The notes beneath the pieces are model-generated. The model worked only from the letters and a program-made list of their open reading frames with translations. It was not told where the DNA came from and did not search any database. From Malurus cyaneus samueli (taxonomy: Eukaryota > Chordata > Aves > Passeriformes > Maluridae), in contig CM019216.1 of NCBI GenBank assembly GCA_009741485.1, forward strand, positions 43,349,931-43,413,930: 64,000 bases of DNA, given 5' to 3'. This document shows, piece after piece, positions 1 to 11,790 of this stretch (position 1 is the first letter of the stretch; each line of letters starts with the position of its first letter). The translations under genes were made by a program, and so were the position numbers.

Positions 1-2432
1 AACATATTGTAACACCCCCCAAGATACTCATTAGTCTTAATGATTAAAGCCATTTGATCTCTCTGACCTTTGACCAGTGTGAATTCTTGACTTATTCCTC
101 GTATTTTTTTGTGAAAGCAATATGACCAAAATATTTATATGGAAATACTTTTGCCAGAAAATAAAATGTCTTACTGCATTATTGAAAATAGACGGAAGTC
201 ATTCACTAAGATCAAAGACCTTTTATCCCTGTGAAAATTGCCTGCCAGCACATGAGAACCCATGAAAATTGAAAGTAACATGCCAACTTCTTGTTCGCAT
301 GGCAAGTCTCTCTCAAATATATTTCTTTGGGTTTTAACAAAGAGCAAGGATTTCCTTCACAATTATATATTAGCAAGTAAGGGGGTGGAATATTGCAGTT
401 GAGCATTACTACAGGGTGTGCCAATTATGACACAGTCTATTTTTCACCTTCAAAGCAATGCAGGAGAGCTCATGCAGATCTCCAAAATGTCTGTGCAAAA
501 TTCTGGACTAAAGAAAAGCTGCTTTTAGTCCACTGCTGGTCTTAAAACAGACATATCCTAACAGCATGCTGGAAAATTCTGAAAGATCATATCATGGGTG
601 CAGCAAAACAAAGTTCATAAATGGTTACCTTTTTCTTCTTAGATTGTTCCATTTGTGTATGAGATTTATTTTAATCTCTTCTATAATCAGTGCTACACCC
701 TCTATCAATGGATAAGAACGTGGAAGTCCTGACACCAACGTTTCCCTGAAAATCAGTAAATTTATTCTTATGTATAAGAATAAAAGAATCATCACGAAAG
801 TTACAAAACTGAACACAGACAAGTTGCCACCTCCAGCAATTTATATAGTCTCTTATTTTAAACAGAGTCCTGAAGGAATGTCTGATAAATAACATCCCAA
901 TTGTTGCCATTCTCATCAGAAAATTGCTACTCAGTGCTTAGAATGAATACAAATATTAGCTCTTTGCAAAGCATTGTAATTTTCAGGCAATCATGCTAGT
1001 ACACTGCAGTCTGGTGCTGCCACTATTCCAGTTTTCTTGGCTGGTGACTACACTGTTACTTCCATTATGTCCTGCCTGAATCTGTAGTGAAGGGCAGCCA
1101 ACAAGGCCACCAAATGATAAGTTGTGCAACTCCTATTCTAGTGCTAAGGGTGGCACTGCATGTTCTAGATAATTGTGTCTCAGGGATGTTTGTAAGGAAA
1201 GCAGTAAATTGTCTCCTTATTCTCTGGTTAACCCTTCTACCTCCATTGCCATTACAATCATAACTCAACTCTGCATTTGCTTGAAGGCAGCATCCTGGAC
1301 ATCTCAGGTATAATTTTGCTGTCCAGAGTGTCTGATGCAATTTTTCCTGCTCTGGGTGGTGGGAAATGTGCTACAGATCTGTGCTTCATGGACCAAACAT
1401 GATCATGCAACTGGTCCCTGGGTACAGAGACATGTACAGACCTGTTAAAACTTTTTTCTGAGTTTTGAAAGCATTCAGCTGGATTTTTTCGCTCTTATTC
1501 TTCCAGCTTGGCCCTGATCTCTCTTTCTCTGCCACCCACAAGCCACATAGAGGCCTCCAGCCTTGCACAGCATCCACCAAGCCGGTTTTCCTGAAACTTG
1601 AGGCACCAATTGGGGAAATTCTGCAGCATCAAGGTGCAGCTGAAGTCTCTGCAGAGAGCAGCTTCCTCTCATCTGCAGCTGCTTGCTTACCTACACCAGG
1701 GCAACAGTCTAAACCCTCTTTACACCAGTGGACAGTTTGCAGAGATGCTTAGGAAGCCATCCTTTCTACCCAAGAACATCCCTTAAACTTCACCATTCCA
1801 CTCCCACGAGCTTAGGGACTTTTATTCATGCTGGAAAAAAAAAAGAAAAAAAAAAAAGAAAAAATAAAAAAAAAAGAAAAAAATTGTGGTCTGCTGTTTG
1901 GTTAGCCAGAGCAGGCCACCCAACATCACTTCATCGCTTCCTAGCTGATGAGATGCAAAAAAAACAGGAACCATATACTTTCTGTATATTCACTTACCAG
2001 CAAACTTGCTAATTAGTTACTGTGATGCAGCACAGAGATGCCAACATAATAATTTAGGCAGAATGCTAGCTATTACAAGTGACATTTTGCTTTCCTTCTA
2101 ATGTCTTAGTGATTTAAATCTTGGTTCTGAATTTTCCAGGTGTACTTGGCTTCAATTTATGCTGAAGGCAATCCTGCTCTGTTTCAAAGAACACTGTGGG
2201 ACCTCAGATTTTCCACTTCCTGGAACTCTGTGATTTTAGAAAAAAAATAAATTGAAATAATTTTTATCTAAAATCAAAATGGATTGCTAATACTTGGCTG
2301 CTGTGAAAGCCAAGGCTCTATGTTCAAGAACTGAAAAGAGAAATAAAAGGAAGTCCAGCCAGTGGTTTTGGGATTGTAGTTTGTTAGCATTTACTTTCCA
2401 TTATTCTTAACAAAAATTCATTATTTCTGCAG
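1..2432. other. non-coding stretch, no gene supported
   Basis: Unique AT-rich sequence with only short chance frames. The one structure seen is an A-rich run at 1834-1883 (A tracts broken by single G or T). A minus-strand exon-like unit at 629-745 has a GT donor and a weak acceptor, but its reading frame is ambiguous and I did not accept it. Confidence 0.5.
1834..1883. repeat. A-rich low-complexity tract
   Basis: About 50 bases of A runs interrupted by single G and T bases. No recognisable SINE or retrocopy body lies upstream, so this looks like expanded low-complexity DNA and not a retroposon tail. Confidence 0.85.
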
Positions 2433-2519
2433 ACCACATTCAAGGGTTTGGGTTTTGTTTCCAAAATTCCAAATGCTGCTGACACATCAAAGACTGTTAG
2501 AACAGATTTGGATGAGCAG
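2433..2519 (+). CDS. candidate internal coding exon, plus-strand chain
   Basis: The sequence shows an acceptor (TTCATTATTTCTGCAG) directly before 2433 and a donor CAG|GTAAAT after 2519. The 87 bases between are exactly 29 codons, open in phase 0-0; the peptide begins TTFKGLGFVSKIP and ends RTDLDEQ, which is polar and protein-like. A second frame is also open, so coding status is not proved. The next compatible unit on this strand is at 8393. I do not recognise the protein. The alternative is an intronic pseudo-exon. Confidence 0.3.
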
Positions 2520-2617
2520 GTAAATGTTGACTCCTGAGTAACCCAACACCTGCATCTGAAAGAGTCTCCACATGATCTGAATGTGTTTATAGTTTTCTGG
2601 AAATTATTTTTCCAATT

Positions 2618-2674
2618 TCTTTTTTCTTTTCTTTTCTTTTCTTTTCTTTTCTTTTCCTTTCTTTTCTTCTTTTC

Positions 2675-2708
<34 letters not shown>

Positions 2709-2858
2709 CTTTTCTTTTCTTTTTTCTTTTTTCTTCTCTTCTCTTCTCTCCTCTTCTCTCTCTCTCTCTTCTCTTCCCTCTTCTCTTCTCTTCTCTCTCT
2801 TCTTCTCTTCTCTTCTCTTTCTCTTCTCTTTCCTTCTTTGTCTTCTCTTCTTCTCTTT
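2618..2858. repeat. polypyrimidine (TTTTC)n/(TCTTC)n microsatellite
   Basis: About 240 bases of nearly pure pyrimidine on the plus strand. It grades from TTTTC units through a T-run into CTCTT and TCTTC units. The long frames on both strands here (Phe/Leu-rich and Lys/Glu/Arg-rich) are artefacts of the repeat. Mirror-symmetric homopurine-homopyrimidine DNA of this length can form triplex (H-DNA); that is general knowledge and was not observed here. Confidence 0.95.
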
Positions 2859-3334
2859 TCATTTTTATAGATTAAAAAGACTTTTTAGTGAATCACCACA
2901 TGAGTTTCCCTAGGCACAGTGATCCCATAAAGCTAAGAGGCACATGATTAAATTAAGAGCTTAACTACACCTTGATGTCAGGCTCTGAAAAAAAGGAACA
3001 GTAAATTACATAAAATGGTCAATATAATCTATACCATTCAATGCAGGATGTGACATCCTCAAGCAGCCTGCATTAACTTTTTAATGTAATCCACTGATTG
3101 CATTATAAATCACAGATTTGTGTATCAGGGATGATAAAAGCCTATACAAAAGGTCATCTACTCCAGAATTTTTAAAGGACTCTCTAATTGGTTTCTGAGA
3201 AATCCACAGGCCATTTTGTATGGTGTTTCCAGACTTATTTACAAGCCTATTAAAATTAGCCTACACCTTGTTTATTTTCTTCATTTATTTTCTCTCATTT
3301 TGTCTGTTTGCTTGAATAAAAGAATGCTTCAGTG

Positions 3335-3642
3335 GGCTTTTTAGAAGTACTTTTTTATTTTTGAAGTCCTTTTACACATTAGACCGGGTACAAAAACCAT
3401 ACACAGAAACATCAATTTAGTCTATTTTTTCCCCCATTTAAAGTTATTTTCATTTATAGTGCTTTCAGTGTTTAGTTCTTATTTTGTCCATAATGTTGTG
3501 GCATTTACTGAAGTGCCACAAATAGGATATCAAAATTCTGGGATGTATCTTCCAGTATGTACTGCTTTCACTTTTTAAAACTCATGGGATCTACACTCCT
3601 TTCTTCCGGCTGGTGGTCTGCAGGAGGTGGAGGGAACAAACC
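3335..3642 (-). CDS. candidate last coding exon plus 3'UTR, minus-strand chain
   Basis: Read on the minus strand, a strong acceptor (pyrimidine-rich, ending CTGTCTATTTTCAG) precedes position 3642. The phase-0 frame reads GLFPPPPADHQPEERSVDPM followed by SFKK and a TGA stop at 3570-3568 (75 bases including the stop). The sequence past the stop is AT-rich and has an AATAAA at 3359-3354, so transcript cleavage near 3335 is plausible. The proline stretch and charged tail look like a protein C-terminus. A second frame is open for about 22 codons, so the frame is inferred. The exon at 9104-9252 ends in phase 0 and fits directly upstream. I did not recognise the family. Confidence 0.4.
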
Positions 3643-4029
3643 CTGAAAATAGACAGAGGGAAAAAGAAAAAACTCACATTGTTTTAATATTAGCAGTCAC
3701 TAGCTTTTTGTCTGACCATAATTCCAATATCATATTAGCAGCTGGACTTCTTTCCTTTCTTTTTACTCTCACTTTTCACTACCCTTGCTGAGCCTATCCT
3801 TTCACATCAAGACTTGCAAACAGATGGCAGCTCCCAAGAAAATTTCCCTGGGACTTATCTAGGTCCCTGAAGTAGCTGCTTCCACCTGACTCTTCCCACA
3901 GACAACAGGGTGCGAAATCTCTGTCTCCACAGAAGCCGTCAGGTGCAGTTTAAACCTACCAAAATCATATCTCCCAGGTTTGCTCAGGGCTTTATCAACC
4001 AGCAGGCACTGCCCATTTTATTCTTCAGT

Positions 4030-4460
4030 TTGTTTTGCACTTTCACTCTCAGGGACTTTTACTTCATCGTGTTAGGAAACGCCCAGTAAACCTTTTAAGG
4101 GGCTCCCCAAAGTACTGCGTGTGCCTTTGTACTCCTAAGCCAGTGCAGAGAATCGTAAGCTTGTTATTGGTACAATGGTCCCGAGCACAATCAAGGCTCC
4201 CACCTGCTCCTCCGTGGAAGGGCGCCTTGGCTCCCTAACAATTTGCATCAATTACGCCAGGACTGGTGGGGAACCGCACTCCCGGCCCTCTGTGGCTGCA
4301 GGTGCAGATTATCCCCTTGACCTTTCACTTCCAGAGCCCCCTCTGATGATGGGAGCAGGAGGCAGTCAGGGGACAGCCTCCTGCCTTTTTTGGTGGAGGG
4401 CATCAGCTATTGGTGTCATTTCCAAGCTTAGTTAGTTTGAGGAAACTGAACAGAAAGCAG
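4030..4460. promoter_or_regulatory. GC-raised, CpG-containing patch, possible regulatory element
   Basis: This is one of the few places where CpG dinucleotides cluster (about nine between 4075 and 4285) in an otherwise CpG-poor AT-rich background, with base composition above 50 percent GC. It contains AATTTGCATCAATTACG (octamer-like and homeodomain-like words) and a CCCTTGACCTTTCAC nuclear-receptor-like half-site. No exon or promoter motif can be fixed. It could equally be an old GC-rich repeat. Confidence 0.2.
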
Positions 4461-4585
4461 GTTCGCTCTCTTTGGCTCCAGCTTGCCCTGCTCAGTGCTC
4501 CCACGCTTGTACTCATGCCCAGGTGTCTGTGCACTAGCCGCAGGAAAAATATATTCACGACCAAATATGTGACAGAAAAGAGGAT

Positions 4586-4636
4586 GTAGCAATAGTAATA
4601 ATGATAATAATAGTAGTGGTGGTAGTAGTAGTAGTA
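4586..4636. repeat. degenerate (TAG/TAA)n trinucleotide repeat
   Basis: Mixed GTA, ATA and GTG triplets run about 50 bases. The poly-Tyr/His frame on the opposite strand is a product of this repeat and not a gene. Confidence 0.85.
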
Positions 4637-5243
4637 AACACTAGAACCCACAGCTGGCTGGCTGAGAGGCAGACAATGGAATGCACGTAATATGCTTGGA
4701 TAGACTGCATTTCATTGCCTTGGCCTTTAGGGGCAAAGGTGATCCCAGACCCCTCTTTAGCTTCAGTGTACACTGTTATAACCACTTGCAAAAGTAAGCA
4801 GTGCAAAGTCAGACTTATTTCAGGTAACTCAGGTAACACCCTCCCGTGACGGGTCATTTTAAAGAGATGCCAACCAACTTTTTTCTAACAAATTGGTGAA
4901 TTTACAAGGTAAATTATATCTGAACATAGAAGTGACAGTATCTTCCAAGTTGCAAACGTGAGCCATTTTTTAGGCTTTAAACATTGCTCATTTTTTATAT
5001 CCCCTCAAAAGAGTACAGGTAGGCTTCTTACCAGGGACAAGTAATGTTCTTTATGCATTGAAATTTCTGTATATAATGAATATTTTATAAGCTCTGTAAT
5101 TTTTTGTCTGTGTACATAACTACAAGAATGCATATATCACATTGTCTGCTTAATATTCACAAAGTAGGAGAAAATGGGAAAAAATCAATCAAATCAATTC
5201 CAGAGAAAATGAAAAGGAAAGGCAAACAAACCGAAAAAGAAAC

Positions 5244-5512
5244 ATAGAATTACAGAAAAGATATTCTGGTTGGAAGGGATCCTCAAACATCATTTAAATC
5301 CAAGCACTGGCCCTACATGAGACCACCTCAAGAATCACACCCTGTGCTTGAGAGCATTGTCTAAACACTTCTTGAGCTCTGTCAGGCTGGTGCTGTGACC
5401 AATTCCCTGGGGAGCCTGTTCCAGTGCCCAGCCACCCTCTGGGTGAAGAACCTTTTTCTAATATGCTACTTAAACCTTACCTGACGCAGCCTCATGTCAT
5501 TCCCTGCAGAAT
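5244..5512 (-). mobile_element. CR1 LINE 3' fragment, antisense
   Basis: The left end reads ACATAGAATTACAGAAAAGA and continues GGTTGGAAGGGATCC. Later come CCCTGGGGAGCCTGTTCCAG, ACCCTCTGGGTGAAGAACC and CAGCCTCATGTCATTCCCTG. These are the diagnostic words of avian CR1 3' regions read on the complementary strand, so the element lies on the minus strand. It is truncated, carries many substitutions and has no coding capacity. It is a clear marker of avian or reptilian origin. Confidence 0.9.
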
Positions 5513-6211
5513 CGCAATCACTTCAGATTTGCAAATACTTTTAATGACAGTGACTGTAAGTGTTTTGGATTAATAGAACCCATAAACTTCATGATAGCTG
5601 GAGTATTGAATAGAGTGAAAACATGCAAGGAAGGTTGCAGTTCAAACTTTCATTGTTAATAAAGAAACAGTAAAAAATGGCATTATGCTGCTCTCAACAG
5701 AGAGTATATACAAAGTTTCACAAATCCTCATATTGCCTAATACAGTGGATGAAAAAGAAGGTGGAATGTGAGATCTGTGAAGGTCTTCTGCTGAAACTTT
5801 TTTTGGGGAAGAAGAGCAGACCCTGAATTTTTAGGAAGGAAGAGGTGATTTTGTTGCGTTCTTTATAAGACTTTTGGCAACAGAGGAGAGAGGTTTTCTA
5901 TTGCTAGAGAATATCTGACACATATGCAGGAATGTGGAAGTAATTTTTAACTGACTTGTCAAGCCAGCCTGGGAATAAGAAATACCAAAATAAAATAAAA
6001 GGGAAGGCTCTTTTTTGCAATAAATACTAGAGTCTCACTTGTAAAGGCACACTGTCAAATTGAAAATAAATGTATGCTGATGTATCAGCTGCTGGGAAGC
6101 AGTAAAAGTGACCAAAAAAAATCCTCCATTGGAGAGGCTGCTCTTCTCTAAGCAGTGCCTGCAAGGATGCCAAAAACACTTCTTCTGCGTGGATCTCATC
6201 CCCCCAAGCCA

Positions 6212-6239
6212 AAACAAACAAACAAATAAATAAATAAAT
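6212..6239. repeat. (AAAC)n/(AAAT)n microsatellite
   Basis: Three AAAC-type units run into four TAAA units, about 28 bases in all. Confidence 0.85.
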
Positions 6240-8194
6240 TAGGCACAGACAAAGGATAGTTGTTGAATTGCCATTCCAAACACAAAGAGGGAATTGAAGG
6301 GAAGGAGACGGGAGGGGAAACTCCTCCGTGTTTATGAGCACACATCAAAGAAACTCTTCTAGAAATCTGAACACTCAGATAGGAGGGAAGGAAACAAAGC
6401 CTTGATAGGAAACTTGAAACAGTTCAATAAAGGACATTGTGTGCACCCATTCAGAGGGTTTGAGTAACACATTTACACAAGCATGGGTGGTTATGTGCCC
6501 GTGCCCCGTACGTGTGAATACGTGTCTCAGAGACTCAGCAAGTGTGCTAAAACTGTACAGGTGGAACCTTGATCTGCACATGAAAATGTGTTTTTATGTT
6601 TCCAGTTCAGCTAAAGATAAGTCATGGACCCATCTTTTCATTCACTAGCACTTTTCTTAATTAATTTTAGATAGAACATAATTTTTAATTTTAGGCATTG
6701 TGCAAAATGCTTTTTATAACACTAGCTAATTAAGAGCTTCAGCATGTAGTATGTTATAAACAATGTGTCATGGCAGAATATGCCACATAAACTCATAAAT
6801 AATGGTACTAATGGCAAAAGTAAATAATTGACTTAACATGTCAGTCTTGCCTCGTGTATATGTACTTATTTACCTGCACATATCCACATATGTATGTGAT
6901 ATTTCTCCAGCATATTTGTAAGAATATTTTCAATGCAGCCATTTCTGCCACTGACCTTAATGAGCTCAAAATGCCTTCTGCATCACACCTCTCCGCTTAG
7001 ATTGGAAAGGTAGCAGTGACATTTTTCATTATTAAGTGTAATGCTCCAATGAATATCAAGGTAAACAGTACACAAGAGAAGTTCATGGGACTGTGAGCAA
7101 AGACTGCAAATTTATGCTGTCTCATTTTTTGGCTCTAATTAGTAAAACTGATGAATATAGGAGCACCTGGATCCTATTATCATCTGCAAATATGACACTG
7201 GAGGATGTGAGTTTTATTCCTGCTCATTAGAGCATTAGTTTTACTCCCACTTAAATTCAGCTTTATGTTATACAGAATAAAAGAAAAATTACACCTAGCA
7301 CATAGTTTACTGCTTTTGCTTTCAGATCATGATGGCTTAGGATTGAAATAAGACACTCTGGTTGCAGTTACTGAAATCCGCTCTTTAGCTGAGAAGAAGG
7401 AAGGAACAAGCTATTGCCAGGAAAAGAGCTGAATTTCGTTGTTTTTCTTTGGTCTGGTATTATTAAACTTTTTCAAGGTTTTATTGTTGTTTTTCATTAA
7501 ATACATCAGCTGCAGAAATAAGTTTCATAACTTAGAATGTTCATGAGCTTAACAAATACTGTTCTTCAATAAAATTAGCAGTTCACAACTATTTCCAAGA
7601 TATATTTATTGCACGTCAAAAAAGAAGTCTAACTGCCCTTATTCAATACAACTTAAATGTGTAGGGATTCATTGTCACAGTTTATGGAAATAGTAATTAT
7701 GCCGTTGCTATTCCTTCTAGTTTCTATGAACATTTCTGAAATTTTGTTACTCTAGGTATTAAATCTAGCCATTTTGAGATTGTTGTGGTTCACAAGTGAA
7801 AAATACTATCCTCAAGAAGGTGGAATTCCTTTCATTGCCAGTGCCAGAGCTGTTTAGAACCTTGACTCTTGGCTGAAGGAGCCCACAGTGACACTTTGCT
7901 TGCAGCTAATCCTCAAGTTTTGCTTCAAATTCTCAGAGCAAGACTCCAGCTAAACCCACTACATTTGCCTGATTTTGTTAGAAACACTTGAATCATCACA
8001 GCATTGTGAAAATGGAGTTGAGTTCTTTAGAGAGGTTGTGACCATCGCAGTCCTTTCCTACGAACACGGTCTGAGACACAGACTCGAAAGCTGAATGGAG
8101 ATGAGTTTTCCCTGAAATGACATCTCAACGGATGTGCTTCTGTTTGATTCCCTGTGGATTTTAGTTCCCATTCTAGTATCACCTAATATCTATT

Positions 8195-8236
8195 CATTAT
8201 CCAATCATATCCAACCATATCCACCATATCCAATCA
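8195..8236. repeat. short degenerate tandem repeat (CCAATCATAT-like)
   Basis: Four or so imperfect copies of a 9-10 base unit (CCAATCATAT, CCAACCATAT, CCACCATAT, CCAATCAAG) stand in a row. A TA-rich stretch follows at 8283-8310. Confidence 0.6.
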
Positions 8237-8392
8237 AGTGGGATCACTGGAGTCAAATGTTTTATTGTAAAACACCCAGACACATATATATATACATATT
8301 TTTATTTGTGAGTACACATATGCATATATGAACACATGGTGCTGTGTGGTGTTTTTCCCCTTGCATGTGTCTCGCTGTTTCCTGTGTTACAG

Positions 8393-8434
8393 GAAGTGGA
8401 GAAATGTTCCTTTCCCCCACACCAAAGGATGAAG
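8393..8434 (+). CDS. candidate internal micro-exon, plus-strand chain
   Basis: The upstream pyrimidine tract ending CTGTTTCCTGTGTTACAG is one of the strongest acceptors in the window, and the donor AAG|GTAAGG is near consensus. The 42 bases are open in phase 0-0 (EVEKCSFPPHQRMK), matching the phase of 2433-2519 before it. A second frame is also open, so coding status rests on the splice sites and the phase fit. The product is not recognised. Confidence 0.3.
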
Positions 8435-9103
8435 GTAAGGTAGTTGTGCCTGCTTACTTCCTGCCAAAACATTACAAATTTTGTGACCACTTTTGGAGAT
8501 ATGTCATACTCTATAAGGTTAAATCCATTAATAAAGAGAATTTTTCTGTGAGAATAAATCATTGTTTGATCTTACTCTTATACCACTTTTTCACTTGTTC
8601 TTTCAAAGTGGTTTAGTTTGATCCAAACTATTTGTCCAAGCTCCTTCTACAGAGAATGAAGGCCTTGAAGAGGGCAAGTTCTTTACCCTATCTGAGGCAG
8701 TAATCATAGAATTGGAATGAAACAGCTTCTAGTGGTATTGATCTGTCCCCGTTAACTCTACAGGAAATTTACAGGACTGATAAACACCTGATCTTTATAC
8801 AATACCCTCAGAAACATTGAACATCAGTCATTCATTATCTTTACAAGGGCTGGGATTAGACCTCCTGTAATATTTCGTTGGTTTTGCCTTCCTGAAATCA
8901 AAGACCATTAGGAATCTATACCCTGTGCAATAGTACCTGGGACTTTGGACTGCACTTGACACTCTTGAGAAATCGAAGGAAGACAGATCTTTTATGTCAA
9001 TTGTAGCCTTTGCTGCTTAGGAGACACATTAGAGAGACTTAAACTGCTTAAAATATTTACTGCTTATACCGCTTAAAGTTCATATATGGACAGAAGTCAT
9101 CAC

Positions 9104-9252
9104 CTGTGAAACCATGCCAGAGGAATCTCCTTGTTCATGAATGTCATCTCCAAACTGATTATGGCTTCGGGTCTGTCCAATTGCAGCTCCTTTGATGGGG
9201 TTATTACAGGTCACATAAGCTGTGGTCTGACCTTGCTGTGTACTTACTTCCT
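9104..9252 (-). CDS. candidate internal coding exon, minus-strand chain
   Basis: On the minus strand a polypyrimidine tract (TTCCTTTCTTTCTTTCTGTCAG) precedes 9252 and a CAG|GTGATG donor follows 9104. The 149 bases are open in only one frame (phase 1 in, phase 0 out). The peptide includes EVSTQQGQTTAYVTCNNPIK, then GQTRSHNQFGDDIHEQGD and SSGMVSQ: hydrophilic, Gln/Thr/Gly/Asn-rich, with no membrane segment. It splices in frame to the last exon at 3642. The exon at 30434-30471 can feed it only when read in its NQASAEAISYKT frame. The gene is unidentified. Of the internal candidates it is the most coding-like. Confidence 0.4.
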
Positions 9253-11056
9253 CTGACAGAAAGAAAGAAAGAAAAAGAAGGAACAAGGCATCCCAGAATC
9301 AGAAACAAAAATTGAGACAATGAGTAGTCACTTGAGCAAGGCAAATTCCAGATAGAGAGAACAAAATATTGCATCAATAACTGTATCTAAATTGAATGTG
9401 TAGAATAATGTATTAATTCATTTTTCAACATTCTCCAATTTTTTTGAATGGTCTTCAGATCTTTTCACTTGATATCAAAATACCAACCCAGTATTTAGGA
9501 AAGGAACTCTGAAACTGTGGCAATATCCAGGTAATATAGCAATCTGTGCTCCTTTGATGATTGTTTATCTTGAGATATTTCCTTTATGAAAATGCTTGAA
9601 ATCACATTTAGATTCATGGCCTTTTTGTTTGTTCTGATACATAGATTTGGTCTATTCATCCATTTTGAACTAGACTTCTAATATTTGAGTTATTACATTT
9701 TCATTTCCAAACCCTCTCCACCTTATCAACTCTCTTTTAAAATTATTATGGTGCACGTCAGAAGTGAAGATAACAATCTATCGATGGCCCTACTAGTCGG
9801 CATGTGGTGTATGGGGAAATGGTTGTCAGAAATTTAACTCTGTTGTGGGTTATCCTAGATGGAGAACTGGCAACTTTTCCGTGAATATTCATCCACATTG
9901 GATCATGAATTTAATTCTGCAATCTTTCTAAAATTTGCCTAAAATAAGAGTGTACATTCAGATGGAAACTTCCATTTATGATTGCAGTTTGTAAAAGTTA
10001 TTTGCTTATAATTATATGCTTAGCTGAATTGAAACGCAAATCAATACACTTTCTATTACATTAAGATGACAAAGGAGTTTTTAATGGTCTGAAGATGCTT
10101 GCGTTGGAGACATCTTTTGTTTAAATGTGGTGTTCAAAAAGAAATGACAGAGAACACTGACTTTTCACATCTTGCAAAATTATTGTTGATAAAAGGAAAG
10201 AGAAAAAGGAAGGATTAGGAGGCTTGAGATGATGAGTTAAATATTTAATATATGAAATATATAGTGACAGCAAGGTGTCCACAGTAAATGTCACTGTAAG
10301 AAAGACTTGTTTGATTTGAAAGTGACACTGACAAGGGAAAAGGGACTTTTTACTTCAACAGCTTTAAAGGAATACTTGAAACAATGGCAATAAATGAGAC
10401 CTGCATAAAATTGTTGGCCTTTTAAAGGACCTTGCTAAATAGGTTGAGCTCAGAGGCTATGTCTATTGTGATAGAAGAGATAAAAAGATGAAGAACTCAA
10501 ATACTTCAAAGTCCAGTAAGAGAATTGATTCCACATTCACAGCACTGACCTGGGTGGAGAGAGCTTACATAAGTATAAATCAAGTGGAGAGAGAGTGGAC
10601 TGCCACATTGTCAGGAAAGAGCAATTGGTTCATTTCTTACAGCATTGTTTGAGAAATTGGTCCTTAAATATTGACAGTACTGATGGTGACCTGACTCTCC
10701 TCTGTCTGTGCAAATATCTGTGATAAAAGCAGATTCATGTTTATCAGACAGAGCTGTTGTCTTTCCGTGGCACTGATGCTCACTTTAGGGTTAGATTCAT
10801 CTAACTGCACAAAGAACGCGGCTATACATTTAAAGACAGCAATGTTTCAAGCCAACTTTTGTGTTTCTGGTTTGAATATCAAATTCCTACTACATCCTGT
10901 ACATGCTGTAATAGGAACTAAATGTCTCAAAATGACATACTGCTGCAATTTAGTGCACTAAGTTAAAGGTAATGACAGTAAGTTTATGAAACAGAATGAT
11001 TTCACTGTCCTTAATCCCTCCCTTTCCCCTATCTCTACTGGATGACTTTATTTCAG

Positions 11057-11114
11057 AGTCAGTTCAGATATCTGCATGAACACCACCAGCGACTCTGCAT
11101 GAGCTATGACTTGG
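11057..11114 (+). CDS. candidate internal coding exon, plus-strand chain (option A)
   Basis: An acceptor (CTACTGGATGACTTTATTTCAG, after a CCCTTTCCCC tract) and the donor TTGG|GTGAGT flank 58 bases that are open only in phase 0 (SQFRYLHEHHQRLCMSYDL, one base left over). It fits behind 8393-8434. Leaving in phase 1, it does not join in frame to 11791-11894 or 21904-21936, so either it is alternative to 11791, an unseen exon lies between, or it is a pseudo-exon. Confidence 0.3.
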
Positions 11115-11790
11115 GTGAGTAATAAATAGTGAAGGCAATTGGGAAGCAGAGCTGCCAGGAGCAGGTTGGACTGGTGCCCTGGGCTGATGAGGTCAGGTTG
11201 TTGCATATGTGCTGCTGGTATGGCCAGGAAAGGGCCGGGATGCCAAAAGGGAACACTTGTCGACATGAACCAGAACAACCTTCTAAAAAATCTTGGAAGC
11301 ATTTAAAGCCCAGTAATTGGGTGTATTCTAACTTGGTTTCCTTCCAAGTGGGTTCTTCTCCAAATCTTCCTAGCTTAGAAATATTAATGAATTGTCCTTA
11401 TTGCTGAGCAACGCATTTTCCACAGAGAGCTGTTCCAGTTGTTTTAATGCATTTGCTTCACATTCATCCACGTTGAGTTATTTTGGGGTTTTTCTACCCG
11501 TTTTCTGTGGCAAGTCTAGCAAACAAGCTTAGTGTCTGCAAGAAAAAGGAGTGCTAACCTCATGCATTCTTTGAAAGCACTATTTAAATTGCAGACTTAA
11601 TTAAACTTGGCCAGACAGCTCAACTGTTTTTTTTCATCTGTTTGTACAATAAAACTGTATTGTTGTTGTTTGTAGCTACGTAAGCTTTAAAATTTACAGT
11701 GGGATAAACACATGATAATGCCTCTTCCCTGATCCTTGACCTTTCAGAATGCAATTTGAGTAAATAGATTCAGTTTTGTTCTGTTTTCAG

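Larger units (their letters stand above)
5516..8392. other. non-coding stretch with possible conserved elements
   Basis: No gene is supported. There is an (AAAC/AAAT)n run at 6212-6239. The parts at 6640-6900 and 7080-7330 are AT-rich, free of repeats and carry TTAATTAA, TAATTAAG and CTAATTAG homeodomain-type words; they resemble conserved non-coding DNA, but conservation could not be tested. Near 8195-8236 a degenerate CCAATCATAT-type tandem occurs. Confidence 0.4.

Noticed and set aside
629..745. Minus-strand exon-like unit (acceptor ACTGATTTTCAG, donor AAG|GTAACC)
   Set aside because: Poor pyrimidine tract, two competing frames, and it lies beyond the better supported last exon and poly(A) signal at 3354.
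2583..2870. Phe/Leu/Ser-rich plus frame and Lys/Glu/Arg-rich minus frame
   Set aside because: Both are direct translations of the polypyrimidine/polypurine repeat.
4731..4797. Plus-strand exon-like unit (GCCTTGGCCTTTAG acceptor, AAAA|GTAAGC donor)
   Set aside because: Two open frames, no good phase fit with the plus chain, and a poor donor context.
8705..8880. Possible CR1 trace starting AATCATAGAATTGG
   Set aside because: Only a dozen bases fit the CR1 end; the following sequence does not keep consensus order.
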